This document shows positions 7,642 through 15,389 of a stretch of DNA of 64,000 nucleotides, in pieces. Both the position numbers and the translations under genes were made by a program. This DNA comes from Acidimicrobiales bacterium (GTDB lineage Bacteria > Actinomycetota > Acidimicrobiia > Acidimicrobiales > MedAcidi-G1): assembly GCA_030747595.1 (NCBI GenBank), contig JASLKK010000007.1, positions 1-64,000 of the forward strand. Direction: 5' to 3'. The notes beneath the pieces were generated by a model, which was not told the DNA's origin, ran no database searches, and saw only the letters and a program-made list of their open reading frames with translations. Position 1 is the stretch's first letter; each line of letters opens with the position of its first letter.

Positions 7642-9096
7642 TCAGGCCGCCGTTCCACCGACGGTGAGCCGAGAAACCCGCAGCGTCGGCGTGCCGTCAC
7701 CCACCGGGACACCCTGACCGTCCTTTCCGCACGTCCCCGGTGACCCCATGGCGAAGTCACCGGCAATGGCGTCGATGGCCAACAAGGCCTCCGGGCCGTT
7801 GCCGATCAGGTTTCCCTCGCGGATCGGAGCGGTGAGGCGACCATCCTCGATCAGGTAAGCCTCGGTCATACCGAACACGAAGTCCCCGGTGGCCGTGTTG
7901 ACCTGACCGCCGCCCAACTGGGCCACGTACACGCCATGGTCAGTTCCGGCCACGATCTGCTCGGGATCGTCGAGACCGCCCTCTAGATAGGTGTTGGTCA
8001 TCCGCACCATGGGCAGGTGCCGGTAGCTCTGGCGACGACCGTTGCCCGATCCCTCGCGCCCCTCTTTGCGGGCCCGGAGGCGGTCCCACATGTAGTCGGT
8101 CAGCACCCCGTCCTCGATCAGCACGTTGCGCTGCGCCGGGCGGCCCTCGTCGTCAACGGCAAAGCAGCCCCACTCTCCGGCCATCGTGCCGTCGTCAATC
8201 AGACTGACCGTCGGTGTGGCCACCATCTCGCCGCGTCGACCAGCGAAGACCGACGCCGACTTGGCCACCAGGTCGGCTTCCAAGCCGTGGCCGCATGCCT
8301 CATGGAAGAGCACCCCGCCGCCGCCCGGGCCGACCACAACTGGCATCTCGCCGCTGGGTGCCGGCACCGCCTCGAGCTTGGTGATCGCCCGGCCGGCGGC
8401 CCGACGAGCCAGATCATCGACGTCCACAGAATCGAAGAGTTCAAACCCCACGGTGTGGCCGACTGATTCACGGCCGGTCTGCAGGCCGGTGTCGCCTGAC
8501 GCCACGCACGAGACAGAAAAGAAGGTGCGGATCTGGCGATCACCGGTCAACAGCCCCTCACTGTTGGCCACCTGGATTCGCCGCTGTGAGTCCCCGTAGC
8601 GGGCCGAGACCTGACTTATGGCGCCATCGGCCGAACGGGCCGCAGCATCGGCCCGTTCCAGAAGCGCCACCTTGCGGGCCTTGGGTACATCGGCGGGCAG
8701 CATCCCGATCGCCGCCGAGGAGGGGCCCGAGGGGCCATCAAGGACCACCTCGCGCACACCACCGCCACCCGAACGGGCCGCTGCCGATGCTGCCTCCGCC
8801 GCGTTTCGCAGACCGACCGACGACAGGTCGGCCGTATGGGCAAACCCAGTGGTCTCCCCCACCACAACACGAATCCCCGCGCCACGATCCCGGCCACTGG
8901 ACAGTTCCTCAATCCGACCGTCGTCGAGCACCGCCGAGGTGGACCGCCGATCCTCCACGAACACCTCGGCAAACTCGCCACCTGTTGCCATGGCGACCGA
9001 GAGCGTGTCGGCCAGCAGACCCGAATCCAGAAGGCCCGTTTCCAATCTCCCGGTATCCGGTATGCCGGAAGAACCGTTGCCGTCAGCCATCATCAT
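7642..9096 (-). CDS. tldD: TldD-family metalloprotease
   Basis: TldD is the catalytic subunit of the TldD/TldE protease, which cleaves unfolded peptides and matures some ribosomally made peptides. The zinc site HEACGH is at residues 265-270, followed by the usual GLEADLVAKSASVF segment. A conserved GTCGKDGQGVPVG lies near the C-terminus. The length, 484 residues, is normal. The immediate downstream neighbour is its partner tldE. The first codons read MMMAD, so the start may lie three to six bases later. No small precursor-peptide gene is obvious nearby, so the substrate cannot be inferred from context. Confidence 0.93.
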   Translation of the reverse strand: MMMADGNGSSGIPDTGRLETGLLDSGLLADTLSVAMATGGEFAEVFVEDRRSTSAVLDDGRIEELSSGRDRGAGIRVVVGETTGFAHTADLSSVGLRNAAEAASAAARSGGGGVREVVLDGPSGPSSAAIGMLPADVPKARKVALLERADAAARSADGAISQVSARYGDSQRRIQVANSEGLLTGDRQIRTFFSVSCVASGDTGLQTGRESVGHTVGFELFDSVDVDDLARRAAGRAITKLEAVPAPSGEMPVVVGPGGGGVLFHEACGHGLEADLVAKSASVFAGRRGEMVATPTVSLIDDGTMAGEWGCFAVDDEGRPAQRNVLIEDGVLTDYMWDRLRARKEGREGSGNGRRQSYRHLPMVRMTNTYLEGGLDDPEQIVAGTDHGVYVAQLGGGQVNTATGDFVFGMTEAYLIEDGRLTAPIREGNLIGNGPEALLAIDAIAGDFAMGSPGTCGKDGQGVPVGDGTPTLRVSRLTVGGTAA

Positions 9097-9167
9097 GCTC
9101 CTGATCCTGTGCGCCCGGTCCGGGCCGGTGTCCCGGTCGGGCCCGGGCGGATGCGTAGGGTACCGCT

Positions 9168-9557
9168 GTGCCCCCGATGCCAGGGTTGCGCGGTCGCGCC
9201 TCCCACACCGTCACCGATGCCGACACGGCGATCGCCCTCCGCTCCGGCGAAGTGCCGGTCCTCGGCACCCCACGACTGGTGGCCCTAATGGAGGAAGCCT
9301 CGGTCGAGGCACTCGACGGCTCGCTGGCCGATGGCGAGACCAGCGTGGGTATGCGCATCCACGTCGACCACATGGCCCCCACCGCACCTGGCGTCGGCGT
9401 CACCGCCGAGGCGGTCCTCGAAGGCGTCGAAGGGCGCCGTCTTACCTTCGGGGCGACGGCCACGGTGGGCGACGCCGTGGTGGCCACAGCAAGCATCATC
9501 CGAGTGGTCGTCGAGACCCACCGGTTCCTCGACAGGGTCAACGGAGACCTCACCTGA
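9168..9557 (+). CDS. FlK-like hotdog thioesterase
   Basis: This 129-residue protein resembles the fluoroacetyl-CoA thioesterase (FlK) branch of the hotdog family. Thr34, Glu42 and His68 occur with exactly the spacing of the FlK catalytic Thr-Glu-His triad (8 and 26 residues). The segment GTPRLVALMEEASVEAL is characteristic. It probably hydrolyses a small acyl-CoA in the cytoplasm; the real substrate is not evident. A GTG at 9168 and an ATG at 9177 are both possible starts. It diverges from tldD and is followed within four bases by the PAP2-type gene, suggesting co-transcription. Confidence 0.75.
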   Translation: MPPMPGLRGRASHTVTDADTAIALRSGEVPVLGTPRLVALMEEASVEALDGSLADGETSVGMRIHVDHMAPTAPGVGVTAEAVLEGVEGRRLTFGATATVGDAVVATASIIRVVVETHRFLDRVNGDLT

Positions 9558-9560
9558 ACC

Positions 9561-10424
9561 GTGCAAATCGTTCCCGCGAGGGCCCAGCCCGCATCACAAC
9601 ATGACGAAACGGTGCCCGGCGCGGGTCTAGTTCGGTTTCCCCGGCGTGCAGCCGGGCCGGGCAGCGGACTCCACTGGTGGGTTGAGATCCTCCTCGTCTT
9701 CGGCTTCTACGCCGTCTACTCCACCATCCGGAACCTCTTCGGATCCGAGTCCGTGTCGGTGGCCGACGCGCTGGCCAATGCCGAACGGATTATCGACCTG
9801 GAACGATCGATCGGCCTCTACCGGGAACTGGAAATCCAACAGGCTTTCCTCGACCACCGGTGGTTCATCCAGTTCTGGAACCTCTTCTACGGGACGTTTC
9901 ACTTCGCGGTGACGGTGTTCGCTCTGGTCTGGGTGTACCGGCGCTTCCCGCACCTGTATGCGCGGCACCGCTCGACCTTCCTGTGTACGACAGGGCTGGC
10001 CCTGATCGGTTTTGCCCTATTTCCGCTCATGCCACCACGGCTGCTTTCAGACTGCGGGACGTTTGGGGCCTGTCTGGCCCACATGCATCCCTACGTCGAC
10101 ACGGTGACCGACGTCGGCGGGCTCTGGTCGTTCGACTCGGGGACAATGCAACGCGTTAGCAACCAGTACGCGGCGATGCCCAGCCTTCACTTCGCCTGGG
10201 CCACGTGGTGTGCGCTGGTCATCTGGCCAACGGTCCGGACACGCGCCGTCAGGGCGCTGGCCGTCGCCTACCCGGTGGCCACACTGTTCGCCGTGATCGT
10301 CACCGGCAACCACTTCTGGTTGGACGCCGCTGGAGGGCTGGTGGCCCTGGGTGCCGGCACGCTGCTGGCCGGCGTGCTGGTCCGGGCCTGGATCCGACTC
10401 CACCACCGGTTGCGCGCTAACTGA
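9561..10424 (+). CDS. PAP2-superfamily membrane phosphatase/phosphotransferase
   Basis: The 287-residue protein has about six transmembrane segments and the two PAP2 signatures found in the inositol-phosphotransferase/AUR1-like branch: YAAMPSLHFAWA near residue 207 and TGNHFWLDAAGG near 249. The catalytic His and Asp are retained. It may transfer or remove a head-group phosphate on a membrane lipid, with the active site facing outwards. The GTG at 9561 follows the thioesterase stop by three bases. dxs follows downstream, so a role in isoprenoid or lipid-carrier metabolism is conceivable but unproven. Confidence 0.72.
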   Translation: MQIVPARAQPASQHDETVPGAGLVRFPRRAAGPGSGLHWWVEILLVFGFYAVYSTIRNLFGSESVSVADALANAERIIDLERSIGLYRELEIQQAFLDHRWFIQFWNLFYGTFHFAVTVFALVWVYRRFPHLYARHRSTFLCTTGLALIGFALFPLMPPRLLSDCGTFGACLAHMHPYVDTVTDVGGLWSFDSGTMQRVSNQYAAMPSLHFAWATWCALVIWPTVRTRAVRALAVAYPVATLFAVIVTGNHFWLDAAGGLVALGAGTLLAGVLVRAWIRLHHRLRAN

Positions 10425-10473
10425 ACCGGCCCCGCTGAACCGGTTCGGCTGGGCCGCGATAGCGTTTTCCGTC

Positions 10474-12315
10474 GTGCGCCTCGATGCCCTTCGGTCCCCC
10501 GCCGACCTCCGCGACCTTGGCCCAGAGGAACTCGCCGCGCTGGCCACGGAATTGCGCCAACGCATCATCGACACCGTGGACCGCACCGGCGGCCACCTTG
10601 GTTCGAATCTGGGCGCGGTGGAGCTCACCTTGGCTCTCCACCGGGTTTTCGATAGTCCAAGGGACGCCATCCTCTTCGACACCGGCCACCAGACCTACGT
10701 CCACAAACTCCTGACCGGACGGGTCTCCGAGTTCGACGGACTACGCCAGGCCGGGCAGATGTCGGGCTATGCGTCCCGAGATGAATCGGCCCACGACTGG
10801 ATCGAGAACTCCCACGCGTCGACCGTGCTGTCATACGCCCACGGCCTGGCCACGGCACGGGCCACCAACAGCGACCGCCGACGGGTCGTGGCGGTGATCG
10901 GCGATGGTTCGATGACCGGCGGCATGGCCTTCGAGGGTCTCAACAATCTCGGCCACAGCGGCCTGCCAGTAACCGTGGTGCTCAACGACAACGGGCGGTC
11001 CTACGCCCCCACGGTCGGTCGCCTGTCGGAGAGCCTCATCCGAATCCGTTCCAACCCGACCTACATGCGCCGACAGCGCCACCTTGAGGACCTGGCCGAA
11101 CGCCTGCCGTGGGTGGGCGATCTAATCGAGCGGGGCATCAATGCCACCAAGGCCGCGCTGCGCGAGATGTTCGAGCCGACGGCGTTCTTCGAGGCGCTTG
11201 GCGTCCACTATCTGGGCCCGTTCGACGGCCACAACATCGCCGAGGTCGAAGACGCCCTGACCAACGCTGCCGAGTTCGACGGACCGGTCGTGGTCCACGT
11301 GCTGACCCAGAAGGGTCGAGGCCACGCCCCAGCCGAACAGGATCCGATCAAACACATGCACGACACGGGTGGCGTGAAGCCCGGCAGCTACACCGAAGCG
11401 TTTACCGAATCGCTCCTCAAGGCCGCCGAGTCCCACCCGGAGTTGGTCGCCATCACCGCGGCGATGCCTGATTCCACAGGCCTCCTTCCGTTCCGCGACC
11501 GTTTCCCCGACCGCTGTTTCGACGTGGGCATCGCAGAACAGCACGCGGTGACCGCGGCAGCCGGCATGGCCATGGGCGGCCTTCGCCCAGTGATCGCCCT
11601 GTACGCCACGTTCCTGAGCCGGGCCTTCGATCAGACCAACCTTGACGTCGGCCTCCACGGCCTCCCGGTCGTGTTCTGTCTGGACCGGGCGGGCATCACA
11701 GGCGACGACGGCCCCTCGCACCACGGGGTGCTGGACATGGTCTTGTTGTCCCGGGTGCCGGGGATGACGGTGCTGGCCCCGTCCTCCTATCAGGAGCTGC
11801 AGCAGATGTTCGAGGACACGATGGCCATCACCGACGGCCCGGTGGCCATCCGCTGGTCCAAGACGCCGGCCCCCCACGTAGGCTGGGACGAGGTGGGACG
11901 GGGTCTGGCCGCCCGCCAAGTTCGAGCCGGGGACGGTCAGGTGTGCCTGCTGGGTGCCGGGAAGATGCTGGCCGCCGCCCTGGCCGCGGCCGACGAACTG
12001 GCCACCGACGGCATCGACGCCACCGTGTGGGATCCGCGGTGCATCCGGCCACTCGACGACAAAATGCTGGACAACGCTGCCGAACACCGGCTCGTGGTCA
12101 CCATCGAGGACGGATTCCGTGAGGGCGGATTCGGCACCGGGGTGCTGGATGCCCTGGCGGCGCGGCCGCCACGGGCCGAAACGCCGATGCCGCGTGTCGC
12201 TGTACTAGGCGTACCGGTGGCCCACCACGCCCACGGTCCGGCCGACGCGCTGCTGGCGTCGTTTGGCCTCGACGGTCCCGGCGTAGCCGCTTCCGTCCGT
12301 TTCCGCCTCGGCTAA
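10474..12315 (+). CDS. dxs: 1-deoxy-D-xylulose-5-phosphate synthase
   Basis: Dxs condenses pyruvate with glyceraldehyde 3-phosphate, the first step of the methylerythritol phosphate isoprenoid pathway. The 613-residue protein shows the thiamine diphosphate motif GDGSMTGGMAFEGLNN starting near residue 143, the N-terminal GGHLGSNLGAVELT, and the pyrimidine-domain segment DVGIAEQHAVTAAAGMA with the catalytic Glu. The GTG at 10474 was chosen because it begins the conserved LDALRSPADLRDL start; longer frames run into the preceding gene. Its length is typical of the family. Confidence 0.96.
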   Translation: MRLDALRSPADLRDLGPEELAALATELRQRIIDTVDRTGGHLGSNLGAVELTLALHRVFDSPRDAILFDTGHQTYVHKLLTGRVSEFDGLRQAGQMSGYASRDESAHDWIENSHASTVLSYAHGLATARATNSDRRRVVAVIGDGSMTGGMAFEGLNNLGHSGLPVTVVLNDNGRSYAPTVGRLSESLIRIRSNPTYMRRQRHLEDLAERLPWVGDLIERGINATKAALREMFEPTAFFEALGVHYLGPFDGHNIAEVEDALTNAAEFDGPVVVHVLTQKGRGHAPAEQDPIKHMHDTGGVKPGSYTEAFTESLLKAAESHPELVAITAAMPDSTGLLPFRDRFPDRCFDVGIAEQHAVTAAAGMAMGGLRPVIALYATFLSRAFDQTNLDVGLHGLPVVFCLDRAGITGDDGPSHHGVLDMVLLSRVPGMTVLAPSSYQELQQMFEDTMAITDGPVAIRWSKTPAPHVGWDEVGRGLAARQVRAGDGQVCLLGAGKMLAAALAAADELATDGIDATVWDPRCIRPLDDKMLDNAAEHRLVVTIEDGFREGGFGTGVLDALAARPPRAETPMPRVAVLGVPVAHHAHGPADALLASFGLDGPGVAASVRFRLG

Positions 12316-12369
12316 GCCCAGCGGAACCTCTCAGGACCGGCCATTCCGACGCCGGTACGGAGCAGCGAT

Positions 12370-13029
12370 TCAGGAATAGAAGGGGTTGTCGCCCGCCGAG
12401 TGATCGGTGGCGTCCACCACATCGGTGATCTCCGGCACGGCCTCGACAATGGCCCGCTGGATCCCCTCGGTGAGGGTGGCCTGGCTCATCGAACAACCCT
12501 GGCAGCCGCCACCCATTGTCACGTACGCCGTATGGGTATCGACCCCGATGAGGGTCGCAAAACCACCATGGGAGGCCAGCATCGGATTAACCGTCTTCTC
12601 GAGGAGTTGCTCGATGCGCTCGGGCACCTCACCGGTCAACTCCAACTCACCCACGTCCCCCAACGGGTTGGGACGGTTGGGGTTACGGATCACCAGCCCG
12701 CCCTGCACCGGGTTACTGGGCAGGTCGAGGGTGGCGCCAGCCAACTTGGAGCGACTCTCATCACCCACCGCCATGTCGAGGGTCGCGCCGGTCTTTCCAT
12801 CAGCGTCTGCACTGACCGTCCAGCGGTGACAATCGTCGGGCAACTCGACGATTGGGACGAAGGCCAGGTCATAGACGTAGTCCACGCCTGACACGCCGGT
12901 CACGTCGATCAGGAGGGACAGCGTGGTGGGGTCTTCGCCGTCGTCCTGCGAGTCGCGGACCTCCAGCACCTTGTTCAGCGCACCGTCGCTGACCTCCATG
13001 ACCCGTTCCGTGGTGAGAATGTCGCCCAT
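12370..13029 (-). CDS. NfuA-like iron-sulfur cluster carrier
   Basis: The protein has an A-type-like N-terminal domain (about 1-110) and a C-terminal NifU/Nfu domain whose CQGC motif (Cys176 and Cys179) holds a transferable [4Fe-4S] cluster. It likely delivers clusters to apo-proteins in the cytoplasm. The ATG at 13029 begins MGDILTTERVMEVSDGAL; an upstream in-frame extension is rich in Pro and Gly and was rejected. The length of 219 is close to that of NfuA. It is convergent with dxs and divergent from the crotonase gene. Confidence 0.87.
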   Translation of the reverse strand: MGDILTTERVMEVSDGALNKVLEVRDSQDDGEDPTTLSLLIDVTGVSGVDYVYDLAFVPIVELPDDCHRWTVSADADGKTGATLDMAVGDESRSKLAGATLDLPSNPVQGGLVIRNPNRPNPLGDVGELELTGEVPERIEQLLEKTVNPMLASHGGFATLIGVDTHTAYVTMGGGCQGCSMSQATLTEGIQRAIVEAVPEITDVVDATDHSAGDNPFYS

Positions 13030-13121
13030 GGGGCAATGGTACCGGTGGCTTTTCTCTGGCGGGCCGTCATCTGGCTGGCCGGTTGGGACGACCATCAGCC
13101 TCCACCAGTAGGTTCGCCGCC

Positions 13122-13850
13122 ATGAGCGACGAGACGACCCCGACTCCAGTGACCATCCAGTACACGGACGGCCCGACCGACGCAGGCGTAGCGGTCATCA
13201 CCATGGACGACGGCAAGGCCAACGCACTGGGCCACGACCTTCTAGGCGCGCTTCTGGCTGCGCTGGACGAGGTGGATGCCTCCGGTGCCGACGCGGTGGT
13301 CATCGTCGGTCGACCTGGCCGGTTCTCGGCCGGCTTCGATCTATCGGTCATGAAGGCCGGTGGCAACGGACCTAAGGAGATGCTGGCCGCCGGCGTCGAT
13401 GTGTTCCTCCGGATCTACCAGTTCCCCCGACCGGTCGTCGTGGCCTGCACCGGACATGCCATCGCGGCGGGTGCCATCATCCTGATGTCGTCGGACCTCC
13501 GGGTCGGTACGGCCGGCGAGTTCAAGATCGGCATGCCCGAATTGACCATCGGTATGCCGCTCCCCTTCTTCGCCACCGAGTTGATGCGGGATCGCCTGTC
13601 CAAGCGCCATGTGGCAAGGGCGACTCTGGGTCAGATGTACGACCCCGAGACGGCAATCGACGCGGGCTACCTGGATGAGGTGGTCAATGCCGAGGATCTC
13701 CTCGACACTGCGGTGGCCCACGCCCGGGTCGCCGGCGGAGTCGGCCGCGGTGCGATGAAGCGCACCCGCATTACCACCCGCGGCGTGATTGCCGATGCTG
13801 TCCGCTCCGGGTTGGCCGAGGACCTGTCGCACTTCGTAGTCGAGGGCTGA
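13122..13850 (+). CDS. enoyl-CoA hydratase/isomerase (crotonase) family
   Basis: This 242-residue crotonase-fold protein has the two oxyanion-hole regions RFSAGFDLSVMKAG and ACTGHAIAAGAIILMSSDLRVG. One catalytic-position Glu is retained in KIGMPELTIGMPLP. The trimer/C-terminal region is short. It acts on an acyl-CoA, probably as a hydratase or isomerase; the sequence does not fix the substrate. The ATG at 13122 begins MSDETTPTPVTIQ and was preferred to an upstream start. It is followed 30 bases later by the ferrochelatase gene. Confidence 0.82.
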   Translation: MSDETTPTPVTIQYTDGPTDAGVAVITMDDGKANALGHDLLGALLAALDEVDASGADAVVIVGRPGRFSAGFDLSVMKAGGNGPKEMLAAGVDVFLRIYQFPRPVVVACTGHAIAAGAIILMSSDLRVGTAGEFKIGMPELTIGMPLPFFATELMRDRLSKRHVARATLGQMYDPETAIDAGYLDEVVNAEDLLDTAVAHARVAGGVGRGAMKRTRITTRGVIADAVRSGLAEDLSHFVVEG

Positions 13851-13880
13851 GGCCTCGAACCCGAACCCAGGGGTTACCCG

Positions 13881-14873
13881 ATGATCGACGATTCCGGAGA
13901 GTACGAAGCACTGCTGCTCGTGGCCTTCGGGGGACCGGAGTCGATCGACGACGTGGATCCATTCCTGGCCCGGGTCACGGCTGGACGACCCATTCCCCCG
14001 GAACGACTGGCCCAGGTTGCCGACCGCTACCGCTCCGTCGGTGGCCGTTCGCCGCTAAACGCAAGGTTGCGAACCCTGCAGGCGAGGGTGGCGGAGCGAC
14101 TGGTCGACCGTGGTGTCAACACGCCGGTCTTCTGGGGGAACCGCAACGCCGCTCCCCTGCTGGTCGACACCATCGCCGAGATGCGCGACGCCGGCGTGCG
14201 CCGGGCGGTGGCCTGGGTGGCGTCGCCCTACGCCTCCTACAGCACTTGCCGCCAGTACATCGAGAACATCGAGACGGCCCAGACCGCCGTGGGGGCCGAC
14301 GCCCCGGTTGTCGACCGTATTGGTAGCCACCACGATCACCCGGGTCTGATCGAACCGGCAGCGGATCGACTCGCCGAGGCGCTCGACCGACTGCCTGCCG
14401 ACCGTCGCGACCGGGCGCACCTCCTCTTTTCAGCCCACAGCATCCCGAGCACCATGGCCGCCAACTGCGACTACGTAGCCCAACTTCACGAGGTAGCCCG
14501 GCTGGTTGCCCAGCGGGTGGATCCAGCCGGTCGCTACAACCGCGAACTGGTTTGGCAGTCCCGAAGCGGTTCACCCCAGACCTCATGGCTGGAACCCGAC
14601 GTGGGCGACCGGATCGATGCTCTGGCAGTGGCCGGTGTGGATGCCGTGGTGGTCTCGCCCATCGGTTTCCCAGTAGAGAACTTCGAGATCGTCTGGGACC
14701 TCGACGTGGAGGCCGCCGCCCGAGCTGAACGGGCCGGCGTGGCCTTCCAGCGGGCCGGCGCGATTGATGACGACCCGCGCTTCATAGACATGGTCGTCGA
14801 CCTGTTTCTGGGACACGACCCGGCGTCGGTCCGGACCTGCCGAACCGACTGCTGTCTGCCGCCCCCTCACTGA
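13881..14873 (+). CDS. cpfC: coproporphyrin III ferrochelatase
   Basis: The enzyme inserts Fe2+ into coproporphyrin III in the actinobacterial haem pathway. The ferrochelatase signature LLFSAHSIPSTM contains the catalytic His, and the conserved Glu lies in FPVENFEIVWDLD. The length of 330 is normal. The C-terminus contains Cys320, Cys324 and Cys325, and Cys123 lies in YSTCRQY; related actinobacterial enzymes carry a [2Fe-2S] cluster on such residues, though the spacing differs here. No other haem genes are in the window. The coproporphyrin rather than protoporphyrin substrate is inferred from the actinobacterial origin. Confidence 0.92.
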   Translation: MIDDSGEYEALLLVAFGGPESIDDVDPFLARVTAGRPIPPERLAQVADRYRSVGGRSPLNARLRTLQARVAERLVDRGVNTPVFWGNRNAAPLLVDTIAEMRDAGVRRAVAWVASPYASYSTCRQYIENIETAQTAVGADAPVVDRIGSHHDHPGLIEPAADRLAEALDRLPADRRDRAHLLFSAHSIPSTMAANCDYVAQLHEVARLVAQRVDPAGRYNRELVWQSRSGSPQTSWLEPDVGDRIDALAVAGVDAVVVSPIGFPVENFEIVWDLDVEAAARAERAGVAFQRAGAIDDDPRFIDMVVDLFLGHDPASVRTCRTDCCLPPPH

Positions 14874-14937
14874 CCCTGCGCCGCTCCTCGACCGGAGACA
14901 TCCCCGAACAGCCCGCCCGGAACGGGTATTTTCAGAG

Positions 14938-15255
14938 GTGATGAACCACGCCCGCATCGCCACGGAAGCCCTCCGTTTTCGTCTGGGAACGTTCTCCGCC
15001 CGGGTCGATTCACCACCCGGCCTCAACGCCGACGAAGCCGGTGCTCTGCTCGTGGCCTGCGGTGACCCCGGGGTGGACCATGCCCTCCGGATGGTTGGTG
15101 AAACCTGGTGTCAGGCCGGCCTCACACCGGATCACATCGACCACCCGTGGACGGCCGGTGAAGCCGCCCGGCTCCGCTCGGTCGGCGGGTCTGCACTCTT
15201 GGATGCCCTCGACGAGCTTGTCACCGGCGTCACCCGCTGCCGCGTCCGCGGCTGA
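14938..15255 (+). CDS. hypothetical protein, 105 residues
   Basis: I do not recognise this protein. It is soluble, mildly acidic, and rich in Ala, Leu and Val in its second half, with no signal peptide or membrane segment. A GTG at 14938 and an ATG at 14941 are both possible starts. It lies between the ferrochelatase and topoisomerase genes with 64 and 134 bases of flanking non-coding sequence. Codon use resembles its neighbours, which supports its being real. Confidence 0.55.
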   Translation: MMNHARIATEALRFRLGTFSARVDSPPGLNADEAGALLVACGDPGVDHALRMVGETWCQAGLTPDHIDHPWTAGEAARLRSVGGSALLDALDELVTGVTRCRVRG

Positions 15256-15389
15256 ACTGACCTCAGCCTCCTTCTGCCGCGGCCCACCGGGCCCGCGCCT
15301 GTACGGTCGCCAGCGGGCCACCAATCGCTGTCACACCCCTACGACAGACTGCCCGTCGACCAAACAGACCAGGATCACCGACCGCACCC

